A stretch of DNA of 64,000 nucleotides from Xanthomonas campestris pv. badrii (GTDB lineage: Bacteria > Pseudomonadota > Gammaproteobacteria > Xanthomonadales > Xanthomonadaceae). Below the pieces are notes generated by a model. That model did not search any database. It was not told where the DNA came from and saw only the letters and a program-made list of their open reading frames with translations. Both the position numbers and the translations under genes were made by a program. Each line of letters starts with the position of its first letter. Position 1 is the stretch's first letter. Positions 35,869 through 44,499 of this stretch are shown piece after piece. The stretch lies in the NCBI RefSeq assembly GCF_012848175.1, contig NZ_CP051651.1, forward strand, positions 496,001 through 560,000, in the 5' to 3' direction.

Positions 35869-36540
35869 TCACTCTTCGACCAGACTGTAGCCAACCCCGC
35901 GCACCGAATGGATGCGAACGCGTTGGGTCTTCTCGCCGATGATCCGGCGCAGCCGCGAGATCTGCGATTCCAGCGAGTTGGAACTCACCAGCCGGTCGTA
36001 GCCGTATACGCGCGCTTCCAGCGATTGGCGTGGGACGATCACGCCGGGGCGCGCCATCAGCGCGGCAAGGACCAGCGCTTCGGTCCTGCGCAGTGTCAGC
36101 GGCTCGTCGTTGATCCAGAACGCACGACCGTCGGCGTCGTAGCCGAGCGGGCCAAGCCGCTTCACTTCGCGGCCGGTGATGACATCGTGCCGCAACGCAT
36201 TGCGGATGCGTGCCAGCAGTTCGCGAGGCTCGAATGGCTTGGCGATGTAATCGTGCGCACCCAGCTCCAGCCCGGACACCTTGCTGTCCAGGTCCGCCAG
36301 CGCGGTGAGCATGATGAAACGCTGCGGCCGGCTGTGCGCGCGCGCGTGCATGATCAGCGACAGGCCGTCTCCATCGGGCAGGCGGCGGTCCAGCAAGACA
36401 AGATCGAATGCATTGTCCAGCAGCACCGTGCGCGCAATGGCCAGGGTCGGGGCGAGATCCACCACGAACCCCTGTTTGACCAGGAAATGGGTCAGGGTTT
36501 CGACGATGTCCTGCTCGTCTTCTACAAGTAACAGGCGCAT
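35869..36540 (-). CDS. OmpR-family response regulator
   Basis: This 223-residue two-component regulator has a receiver domain with the acidic pair in LLLVEDEQD, the phospho-acceptor Asp51 (FDLVLLDRRLPDGDG), the Thr in MLTAL and the Lys in YIAKPFEP. A winged-helix DNA-binding domain follows (about residues 130-222) with LRRTEALVLAALMARPG and ending RIHSVRGVGYSLVEE. The ATG at 36540 begins just before the first strand. It lies 54 bp behind the TonB receptor gene on the same strand. The presumed kinase is about 3.5 kb away, divergent, on the other side of the receptor. It probably regulates the receptor. Confidence 0.92.
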   Translation of the reverse strand: MRLLLVEDEQDIVETLTHFLVKQGFVVDLAPTLAIARTVLLDNAFDLVLLDRRLPDGDGLSLIMHARAHSRPQRFIMLTALADLDSKVSGLELGAHDYIAKPFEPRELLARIRNALRHDVITGREVKRLGPLGYDADGRAFWINDEPLTLRRTEALVLAALMARPGVIVPRQSLEARVYGYDRLVSSNSLESQISRLRRIIGEKTQRVRIHSVRGVGYSLVEE

Positions 36541-36594
36541 GCATGTCTCGGAAGCTGACGGCTCCGGCAATGGTCGCCGGCGCCGTGTGCGGGG

Positions 36595-39549
36595 TCAGAA
36601 CTCGTACTGGACTTCCAGCGAGAGTGTACGACCGGCCGCATTGTAGCGTGCGGTATCGTAGGGGCGGTTCTGGACCACCACGAATGGCGGGGTGGAATCC
36701 AGAAGGTTACGGCCGGCGAAGTTCAGGCGAAGATCGTTGCTCATCTGCCAACTCAGCGTCAGGTCGTAGGTCGTGAAGGACTCCACCGACCTGGCATAGT
36801 CCGGGTTGAGGACGTTGCCGGACACCATCGTCAGCACATAGTCGTTGAGATAGGTCGGGGTGTAATAGGCCCACAGGGTGGCGGTGATGTCGCGGTACTG
36901 CCAGCCGAGCTCGGCGACCACCTTGTAGTCATCCACCCCCTGTACCGTGCCGATCGTCCGCAACGGCGGCACGCCCGGCAGCGACAGGGTCTGGGCGGTG
37001 ATGTTGTCCAGCCAGGTTATCTTCGGGCGGAAGGTACCCAGGCGGGTATTCCACAGATAGCCGAGTTCGTAGGTCACCGACGCATATTCGGAGCTCTGCA
37101 GGTTGAAGGTCATCTGATTGACGTTGACGACCTTGCCGCTGGCATCGCGTTCGTAGAAGGCGCTTTGCAGCAACTGATCGCGTGCCGACAGGTAGCGGCT
37201 GAGCATGCCGAAGGCGGCATATTCGTTGCTGACCTTGGAGTGGTTGTAGTTGACGTCCAGCGTCAGGCCTGACAACGCGCCCTGCGGCATCCAGGACAGG
37301 CCATAGGAGCGCTGGATGGAGGTTTCCGGTTTCAGGTCCGGGTTCGGTGCCACCACGGCGCGTGCGGCGTAGGCGTTGCTGCCGCCAAACGCGCAATCCG
37401 TGCTGCAGGCATAGAGCGGGTCGTTGAAGATGTGGGTGGTAAAGCTCTGCGTGCCGCTGATGTTGAACAGATTGGTCGGCGGTGGCGCGGAGAATCCGCG
37501 CGACCAGCGCGCACGCACCCGCAGGCTATCGGTGAGCTCCCACAGCGCACCGAAGCTGGGGGTGGTCTTGGCGAATTTATTCTTGCCGAACAGGATTTCG
37601 CCGCCTTCGATGTAGGGGACGTTATCGACGGTTCCGATGGCGCCTTCGCTGGTGTAGGTGTCACGTCGCGCGGCAAGATTGAAGGTCAGCGATTTCATCA
37701 ACGGAAAGGAAAACGCATTGCCGAACACCGGGATGGCGGCTTCGGCGAAATACGCGTAGCGATCGCGATTGGTTGCCAGTACCGACAGGTTGCGCACTTC
37801 CCGGCTGTCCACGCCGTCTTCGTTGTAATCTGCGCCGACCGCGTAGTACACACGCCCACCCGGCAATTCGAAGGCGCTGCCACTCAGGCGAAGTTCCAGG
37901 TTCTGCAGGCGTGAGGCGCGGTCTTCGTTATCCAGCGTGTAGTAGAAATCGTTGATGTCTGCACCGATGGCATCGCCAGCGGTGTTCCAGGGATTGAACG
38001 CCAGGCTGGGATCGGTGCTGGTCAATGCCTGGCATTGGCGGGCGAAGATCGCCTGCAATTGCTGCAGCGCTGCGCCGCTCAAACGGTTGTTGTCGAGATC
38101 GAAGTTGGCGCAGCGCAGGCCGTTTGCCGCGCCTGGATCCGGCTCGAACGAGGTGACCACCGAAGCGAAATTCCGGCTTGCGCCTTTGTTCGTGCTGCGC
38201 GAGGTGGTGTAGATCAGATCCAGCTTGGTGCTGTCGTTGAAGGCGTAATTCAGCCCGAGGTTGGCCGTCCAGGCTTCGGTGGTGTTGGAGATCGTGCCCA
38301 CCGGCAGTCTGCCGGCGGCGATCTCGGCTTCCGGAAAGTAATAGAGCGTGGTGCCGGGGCTGAAGAAGCCGGCGTAATTGGCTGGAAACGGGTTGTAGAA
38401 CTGGCCTGGCGCCAAGGTGACCGCCAGACCGTTGTCGTAACGCTGTTCCTGCGAGTTGGTCGAGCGGTCGAACAGGCCATTGGCGGTGAAGGTCAGCTTG
38501 TCGGTGATGTTCTGCTCGAAGTTGAGATTGATGCTGGTGGATTTGGTGTCGGGTCCGGCCAATTCTGGAACGCGGTCGGACTTGGCGCTGGCATCGAGCA
38601 GCACCAGGTCGTCCATGGTCGGCGCGCGGCCCAGGCCGGCCGGGACGGTCAGCGCCGTGTCGATGCGTGTGGTGAGTTGCGTCTGCGGGTCGAAGATGAA
38701 GTCGGTGATCGGAAAGACTGCCGGTTGCCTGCCCTTGGAGAAGCTGCGGAAGTCGTAGTTCGGATCGCCGTTGAAGTACGCCGAGTAATCTTCCGTGGTG
38801 TAGCCGCTCTTCCAGTTGTTCACCGGCCGCCGCCGGCTGTGACTGAGCGTGACCGAGGCTGTGCCGCTATCCCAGTGATAGCCGGAATAGACGCTGATGC
38901 GGCGGGTATCTGCATCGTTGCTGGAGTTCTCGTACTGCGCATTGACCGTGGTGCCCACGTAGTCGCGGCGCAGGATGAAATTGATCACCCCGCCCATGGC
39001 GTCGGCGCCATAAATGGCCGAGCCACCGTCGGTGGTGATCTCCACCCGCTCCACTGCGCTCAGCGGAATGCCATTGAGATTGACGAAGCCTTGCTGGATG
39101 CCGGCCGCGCCGGCCATGCGCCGTCCGTTGACCAGGATCAGCGTGCGCCCGGCGCCCATTCCGCCAAGATTTGCCGCAGACACGCCCAGGCTGCCCAGTG
39201 CACTGACGTTGACCCTGCCGACATTGTCCTGCAGCGGGCCGTTGAGGCGTTCATTGGTGATCGCCCCGATGGTGGCGAGATTTTGCGGCAACGTGCGGAT
39301 CAGGTCTTCGACGCTGCTGACGCCACGCGCCTTGATCTCCTCCTGATCGATCACGATCACCCGAGAGCTGACATCGCCCTGCTGCAGGCGGCTGCCGGTG
39401 ACTTCGATGCGTTGTAATGCGGTGGCGGCCTGATTGTTTTCCTTGTAAGCAATGCTGTCCTGCGGCACCTCGGTACTCTCCTGCGCCCAGGCAGGCGACA
39501 GTGCGGCGGTCAATGCGATGGCGAGCACCGACAACGGAAGCGAATGCAT
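36595..39549 (-). CDS. Large TonB-dependent receptor linked to a two-component system
   Basis: This is a 984-residue outer-membrane receptor. The ATG at 39549 opens a clear signal peptide (LPLSVLAIALTAALSPAWAQ). The plug (about residues 60-190) shows RIEVTGSR, VIVIDQEEIKARGVSSVEDLIRTLPQN-type sequence and TLILVNGRRM, then VERVEITTDGGSAIYGADAMGGVINF. The long barrel ends with LRLNFAGRNLLDSTPPF and a terminal aromatic (VQYEF). This architecture is common in Xanthomonas and related bacteria for peptide, carbohydrate or polyphenol uptake; the substrate cannot be read from sequence. The surrounding two-component genes suggest substrate-dependent control. Confidence 0.9.
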   Translation of the reverse strand: MHSLPLSVLAIALTAALSPAWAQESTEVPQDSIAYKENNQAATALQRIEVTGSRLQQGDVSSRVIVIDQEEIKARGVSSVEDLIRTLPQNLATIGAITNERLNGPLQDNVGRVNVSALGSLGVSAANLGGMGAGRTLILVNGRRMAGAAGIQQGFVNLNGIPLSAVERVEITTDGGSAIYGADAMGGVINFILRRDYVGTTVNAQYENSSNDADTRRISVYSGYHWDSGTASVTLSHSRRRPVNNWKSGYTTEDYSAYFNGDPNYDFRSFSKGRQPAVFPITDFIFDPQTQLTTRIDTALTVPAGLGRAPTMDDLVLLDASAKSDRVPELAGPDTKSTSINLNFEQNITDKLTFTANGLFDRSTNSQEQRYDNGLAVTLAPGQFYNPFPANYAGFFSPGTTLYYFPEAEIAAGRLPVGTISNTTEAWTANLGLNYAFNDSTKLDLIYTTSRSTNKGASRNFASVVTSFEPDPGAANGLRCANFDLDNNRLSGAALQQLQAIFARQCQALTSTDPSLAFNPWNTAGDAIGADINDFYYTLDNEDRASRLQNLELRLSGSAFELPGGRVYYAVGADYNEDGVDSREVRNLSVLATNRDRYAYFAEAAIPVFGNAFSFPLMKSLTFNLAARRDTYTSEGAIGTVDNVPYIEGGEILFGKNKFAKTTPSFGALWELTDSLRVRARWSRGFSAPPPTNLFNISGTQSFTTHIFNDPLYACSTDCAFGGSNAYAARAVVAPNPDLKPETSIQRSYGLSWMPQGALSGLTLDVNYNHSKVSNEYAAFGMLSRYLSARDQLLQSAFYERDASGKVVNVNQMTFNLQSSEYASVTYELGYLWNTRLGTFRPKITWLDNITAQTLSLPGVPPLRTIGTVQGVDDYKVVAELGWQYRDITATLWAYYTPTYLNDYVLTMVSGNVLNPDYARSVESFTTYDLTLSWQMSNDLRLNFAGRNLLDSTPPFVVVQNRPYDTARYNAAGRTLSLEVQYEF

Positions 39550-40072
39550 GTTCAACGGACGATCTCCATGATTCCAGACACGAAGGGGTGGACTGCTGGT
39601 GAAGCCACGCGCTGCAACCGGGGTCAGGGACGCCTCCCACGTCCGCGTGTCTGCTCGCTGTTCACCGCGCCCTGCGCCTGTGCCCTGCAATGACATGAAC
39701 TCCCTGCCCGATCGAATCGGGACTTCCAACGCTCGCGCGCGTTCGCATCGCTACCGTTGGCGAGTCATGTTTACGTCATCAAGCTTGCACGAACCTTGTC
39801 TGAAACTATCCGGTTGCGTGCGTTGAGCGTGCCTTGAATTGCCCGGGCTGGTGCAACGGCCGCGGCGTGTGTCACCGTACTGGCGCTCGCGTACGCGCGA
39901 AGATGCGGCGCGCCCTTGTCGCAGCACGATGGTTGCAGCGGTAACCGCATCCCTGGTGCCCGTCACGGCCGTGGTGTGGGAGCGGCCTGCGGCCGATTTG
40001 GATGGTTTGAATTTGCGCAGTGTCGCTGCCCACATCGCTGGGCGGCGCGCGCGCCATAGCCAGGACGATGCA
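39550..40072. other. Divergent promoter region between TonB receptor and histidine kinase
   Basis: This 523-bp region has no convincing gene; the kinase frame is open further upstream (to 39839) but lacks protein-like sequence. It carries a GTCAT direct repeat at 11-bp spacing (39764-39779). Promoters for both directions should lie here; I could not place -35/-10 boxes with confidence. Confidence 0.5.
39764..39779. promoter_or_regulatory. Direct repeat with helical spacing, candidate response-regulator site
   Basis: GTCATGTTTACGTCAT holds two GTCAT copies whose starts are 11 bp apart, the spacing used by OmpR/PhoB-type dimers. It is 215 bp upstream of the receptor ATG. Confidence 0.3.
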
Positions 40073-41491
40073 GTGAAGGCACGACCGTTGACGTGGATGT
40101 ATCGCTCGATGATGGGACAGGTGACGCTGCTGGCCCTGCTGTATCTGGGCGGGCTGGTCTACTGGTTCGGCCTGCGGCCACTGCTGGAGATCCCGTGGAC
40201 AGGCTCGGGAGATCCGCTCCCTCGCACGGCCAGCGAGGTGAGTACCCGGCTTAGCCATCTGGTCGAACGAACCCGCCACGCACCGCAGGAAAATGTCTCG
40301 CTGAAGGACGATGCGGTGCTGGCGCAGATCAAGGCGCGCAATCCCGGCTTTCGCTGGTACGCGCGTGTCGGTGATCGGGAATTCGACAGCGGCGACGGCG
40401 AGCTCTGGTTCCACTCGCAGCATTTCGACAAGCTTGCCGCGTTGCGCGCGGACCCAACCTATCCGCAGGTCTGCAGCCAGACCGAGCGCGATATGCGAAC
40501 CCCGCAGGGGCTAGGCCATTTGAGCTATTACGACTGCGAGGGCGTGGTGTCGTATTACGAATACGCCGGCATCCGCACGCCGCTGGATCTGGACGCCAGT
40601 CTGGTGCCGTTCTATCCAAAATGGGTCTGGGATTCCAGCCGTGGGTTGATGCTGACCGGTGCCGGCATGTTCGTGATCTTCGTGTTGATCGTCGGCATCA
40701 ACGTGATCATGATCGGGCGCATCACCGCGGTGACGCGGTCGTTCGATCCCAAGCATCTGGACCGCAAACTGCCGGAGGCGGGCTTGCCCAGCGAGGTGGT
40801 TCCGCTGGTGCAGGCGGTAAACGAGATGATCACCAAGGTGGACCAGGCGCAGAAGCGCCGCGAGTTTTTCCTGTCCACCGCCGCCCATGAGATGCGGACG
40901 CCATTGACGGTGCTGCGCACCCGCCTGGAGATGCTGGCCGATGGCCCGCTGAAGGACAAGCTGGTCGGCGATGTCGGGCGCTTGACCATGCTGGCCAATC
41001 AGCTGCTGAAGCTGATGAGCATCAGTGGTGGCCGCAAGCTGGAGAGCCTGGTCGACCTGGGAGCGAGCTGCCGCCGCGTCATCGGCGAACGTACACCGCT
41101 GGCCGAAGCGCGTGGCGTGCAGCTGGAACTTCGCTGCGGCGATGGGCCGGTGCGCGTGCTCGGCGATCCTGGCCTGCTGGACGTGGCCATCGCCAATCTC
41201 GTCGACAACGCAGTGTCGTTTTCGCCCGATGGCGGACGGGTGGAGGTGGGGGTGAGCGAGCGCGCCGAGGTGTGGGTGCAGGACACAGGGCCGGGCATCG
41301 CGGCCGAGCACCTGCCGACGCTGTTCGAGCCGTTCGCCAAGTTTCCGCCCAACCGCAATGGGCACGGCCTGGGGTTGGCCATCGTCAAGGCGATCGCCGA
41401 GCTGCACGGCGGCAGTGTCACTGCCGCCAACGTTGCGCAGGCGGGCGCTCGCTTCAGCTTGACGTTGCCGCCGGTGGTGTCCGCCGATTGA
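40073..41491 (+). CDS. Sensor histidine kinase
   Basis: This is a membrane kinase of 472 residues from the GTG at 40073; an ATG at 40097 would remove eight residues. Two spans (about residues 15-35 and 190-215) enclose a periplasmic sensor of about 150 residues with Cys residues in VCSQTERD and YYDCEGV. The dimerisation region follows with phospho-acceptor His272 in TAAHEMRTPLTVL. The ATPase domain has VDNAVSFSPDG (N box), VQDTGPGIA (G1) and NGHGLGLAIVKAIAELHGG (G2). It is divergent from the receptor gene and from its probable partner regulator. The ligand is unknown but may be the receptor's substrate or a signal of its use. Confidence 0.88.
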   Translation: MKARPLTWMYRSMMGQVTLLALLYLGGLVYWFGLRPLLEIPWTGSGDPLPRTASEVSTRLSHLVERTRHAPQENVSLKDDAVLAQIKARNPGFRWYARVGDREFDSGDGELWFHSQHFDKLAALRADPTYPQVCSQTERDMRTPQGLGHLSYYDCEGVVSYYEYAGIRTPLDLDASLVPFYPKWVWDSSRGLMLTGAGMFVIFVLIVGINVIMIGRITAVTRSFDPKHLDRKLPEAGLPSEVVPLVQAVNEMITKVDQAQKRREFFLSTAAHEMRTPLTVLRTRLEMLADGPLKDKLVGDVGRLTMLANQLLKLMSISGGRKLESLVDLGASCRRVIGERTPLAEARGVQLELRCGDGPVRVLGDPGLLDVAIANLVDNAVSFSPDGGRVEVGVSERAEVWVQDTGPGIAAEHLPTLFEPFAKFPPNRNGHGLGLAIVKAIAELHGGSVTAANVAQAGARFSLTLPPVVSAD

Positions 41492-41531
41492 TCGCTGCGG
41501 TGCCTGCTTGCAGCGGCTGTTCGAGCAGTGC

Positions 41532-44411
41532 CTAGTCGGTAACGCGGCCGTCGGCGTCCAGGATCTGCAGCGTGCCGAGGCCCAACGCACGCAACGGTGC
41601 TTCGACCTTGCGGCGGTCGCCGACGATCACCCAGGTCATCTTGCGCGGATCCACCACCTGGGCGATCGCCCGCTGCGCAGCGGCCGCATCCACGCGTTCG
41701 AGCCGGCTTTTCAATGTCTGCACGTCATCGTCGGGCCGCCGATACTGGACGATCGCCTGCATCGCGTTCAACACCGATTCGGTGGTTTCCGCGCTGCCGG
41801 GCAATGCACGGATCCGTTGGTTGCGTACCTTGGCGACCTCGTCATCCGACAAGGGACGGTCGGTCGATAGCGCAATCGATTCCTTGAGGATCTCCGTCAC
41901 CGATTCGGCGGTGCGGTCGGTCTGTACCGGTGCATAGATCAACAGCGGACGCTGTCCCTTGGCGTCCATGGCGAAACTTTGCGCGCCATAGGCCCAGCGT
42001 TTGTCCTCGCGCAGGTTCAAGTTCAGGCGCGAGGTGAAGGCGCCGCCGAATGCGGTATTGGCCAGGCCCAGCGCAAGCGTGGCGGCATCGGTGCTGGGCG
42101 GTGCCAATAGGCCGGCCAGGATCAGCGACTGTGGCGCATCCGGCTTGTCGAGCAGGAACATGCGGGGCGCAGCGGCGGCAGGCGCCTGTTGCAGCACCAC
42201 CCGACCCAGCGGCGTCGGCGGCGGCGTCCAGGTGCCGAAGCTGCGCTCCAGCAACGCGATCGCCTGGCCCAGGCCGATATCGCCAGCGACCAGGATGCGC
42301 AGGTTGTCCGGGCGGATCCACTGCTGGTGGAAGCGGGCCAGGTCCGCTGCGCGCAGCGCGGCGATGGCGGCTGCCTGGCCGGTGCCGGTCAGCGGTGTGG
42401 CATACGGATGGCCAGTGCCGTACAGCAATGGCGGCAGCACCCGTAGCGCCATGGCCGTGGGTTGGTTCTTTTCCTGGGCGATGTTGGCGAGCCAGGCGCT
42501 ACGCACGCGCGCGATGTCCGCGGCGTCGAAGGCCGGCTCGCGCACGATGTCGGCCAGCAGTTGCAGCGATGGTGCGAGTCGATCGTTGAGCGCATCCAGG
42601 GTGGCGCTGCAGGTGTCCAATGAGCACTGGACGGAGGTCTGCGCCCCCAGGCGCTGATGCAGGCGCGCGATGTCCAGGGAATCGTGGTGGCGGGTGCTTT
42701 CGCCCATCAATGCGGCGGCGAAACTGGCAGTGCCGGGTGTGCCGTTGCGGTCGCCGGCGTAGCCGCCGTCGAACAGCAACTCGAACTGGGTGGCGGGCAC
42801 GCCATTGCGGTGCGCAAGGATCACCTGCACGCCATTGCGCAGCGTGCCGCGTTGCAGCTGCGGAAAGCGCAGCGCCGGGAACTGCTCGACCGGCGGAATC
42901 CCGGTGCTGCGATCCACCGCACTGGCGGTTGCGGCAAACGCCACGGCAGGCGGCGTGCGCGATGGCGGGCGGCCTGCCAGGGCCGGCCGCGCCACCAGGC
43001 TGGCATCCTCTGCAGCGGCATCGAATCCCGGCCCTGCCGGCAGGACGGTCAGCAGATAGTCGCTCCTGCCAAGCCAGCGGCGGGCGGCGTCGCGCACCTC
43101 GGTGGCGGTGGCGGTCTGCAGGCGGCGCAGATCGGCCTGGTAGGCGCCTGGATCGTTGCGATAGATCTGACCATCGGCCAGCAGGGCGGCCTTGTCGCCC
43201 ACCTTCTCCAGCCCGCGCACCACCGTGGCACGCAGATCGGTACGGGTCCGTTCCAGCTCGTCGGCGGTGGGGCCGTGCTCCAGGAAGCGGCGCAGCTCGT
43301 CGGCGATGGCGGCCTCGACCCGGGCTGGATCGACGCCGCTGGCGACGTCGGCCTGCACGCTGAACTGACCGGCCAGCTGCAGCGGCGTGAGGCCGGTGCT
43401 GATGTCGTCCGCCACCGCGTCGCGGTACACCAGGCGCTGGTACAGCCGTGAGGTCTTGCCGGCGCCCAGCACGCTGCTGGCCAGGTCCAGCAGCAGCGCA
43501 TCATCGCTGCCGGCTTGCGGTACCACCCAGGTGCGCAGGATGCGCGGCTGCGCCACGTGATCGTGCTGCACGCCGCGGCTGGCGACGGCCAGCGGGGTGA
43601 TCCACGGCTGTTGGCGCGGCACCGCCCGACCGGCGGCGATATGTCCGAAGTAACGCTGTGCCTTGTCGCGTGCCTGCGCCACGGTGAGATCGCCCGCCAG
43701 CACCAGGGTGGTATTGGCGGCGCCGTAGTTGTCGTTGAACCAGTGTCTGACATCGCGCAAGGACGCCGCGTCGAGGTCTGCCATCGCGCCGATGGTGTCG
43801 TGCTGGTAGGGGTGATTGGCAGGGAACACGCGCGAGAGGATGTGCTGGCCGACGCGCCCGTAGGGACTGTTCTCGCCTTGACGTTTTTCGTTCTGGACCA
43901 CGCCGCGCTGGGTGTCCAGCTCGGTCTGGCCGATCGCTCCGAGCAGATGGCCCATGCGGTCCGATTCCAGCCACAGCGTCATGTCCAGTGCCGTCGTCGG
44001 CACCGTCTCGTAGTAGTTGGTGCGATCGAACGAGGTGGTGCCATTGATGCCGGTGGCACCGACCTTTTCGAGCGCTTGGAAATAGCTGCCGGGAGCGTGT
44101 TCGGAGCCGGAGAACATCAGGTGTTCGAACAGATGCGCAAAGCCGGTTTTGCCGGCAGGCTCATCGGCCGAGCCGATGTGATACCAGATGCTGACCGCGA
44201 CCACCGGTGCCTTGTGGTCCTCGTGCACCACCACCGTCAAGCCGTTGTCCAGCGTGAAGCGTTGGTAGGCAAGATCGGGGATGGTTGCATCGTGCAGTGC
44301 CTGCCGCGCGGCAGGGGGCGCCACAGCTGGCGTGGTGGCGCTGGCCGCGGCGTGGCCGAGGGTTGCGGCGGCCAGCGTCGCGGCGATGCGCAGGAACAGG
44401 TGTCGTAGCAT
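41532..44411 (-). CDS. M16 family zinc metalloprotease (second of a tandem pair)
   Basis: This 959-residue exported pitrilysin-type protease starts at the ATG at 44411 with a signal peptide (ending near GHAAASA). The inverted zinc motif HLFEHLMF (His93, Glu96, His97) is intact. The third ligand is in the downstream ELDTQRGVVQNEKRQGENS region. It has the full double M16 layout: an active N-terminal half and an inactive homologous C-terminal half (from about residue 530, RLGAQTSVQCSLD). Such enzymes degrade peptides in the periplasm. It follows the other M16 gene by 88 bp on the same strand, so co-transcription is likely. It is convergent with the histidine kinase gene. Confidence 0.93.
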   Translation of the reverse strand: MLRHLFLRIAATLAAATLGHAAASATTPAVAPPAARQALHDATIPDLAYQRFTLDNGLTVVVHEDHKAPVVAVSIWYHIGSADEPAGKTGFAHLFEHLMFSGSEHAPGSYFQALEKVGATGINGTTSFDRTNYYETVPTTALDMTLWLESDRMGHLLGAIGQTELDTQRGVVQNEKRQGENSPYGRVGQHILSRVFPANHPYQHDTIGAMADLDAASLRDVRHWFNDNYGAANTTLVLAGDLTVAQARDKAQRYFGHIAAGRAVPRQQPWITPLAVASRGVQHDHVAQPRILRTWVVPQAGSDDALLLDLASSVLGAGKTSRLYQRLVYRDAVADDISTGLTPLQLAGQFSVQADVASGVDPARVEAAIADELRRFLEHGPTADELERTRTDLRATVVRGLEKVGDKAALLADGQIYRNDPGAYQADLRRLQTATATEVRDAARRWLGRSDYLLTVLPAGPGFDAAAEDASLVARPALAGRPPSRTPPAVAFAATASAVDRSTGIPPVEQFPALRFPQLQRGTLRNGVQVILAHRNGVPATQFELLFDGGYAGDRNGTPGTASFAAALMGESTRHHDSLDIARLHQRLGAQTSVQCSLDTCSATLDALNDRLAPSLQLLADIVREPAFDAADIARVRSAWLANIAQEKNQPTAMALRVLPPLLYGTGHPYATPLTGTGQAAAIAALRAADLARFHQQWIRPDNLRILVAGDIGLGQAIALLERSFGTWTPPPTPLGRVVLQQAPAAAAPRMFLLDKPDAPQSLILAGLLAPPSTDAATLALGLANTAFGGAFTSRLNLNLREDKRWAYGAQSFAMDAKGQRPLLIYAPVQTDRTAESVTEILKESIALSTDRPLSDDEVAKVRNQRIRALPGSAETTESVLNAMQAIVQYRRPDDDVQTLKSRLERVDAAAAQRAIAQVVDPRKMTWVIVGDRRKVEAPLRALGLGTLQILDADGRVTD

Positions 44412-44499
44412 GGCGCTCACAAATTCATGATGGACGGAAGACGGCCGTGGAAAGCCCGGCAGGGCCGCTGTGTGGCGCCCGGCCGCGTTGCCGCTGCGA

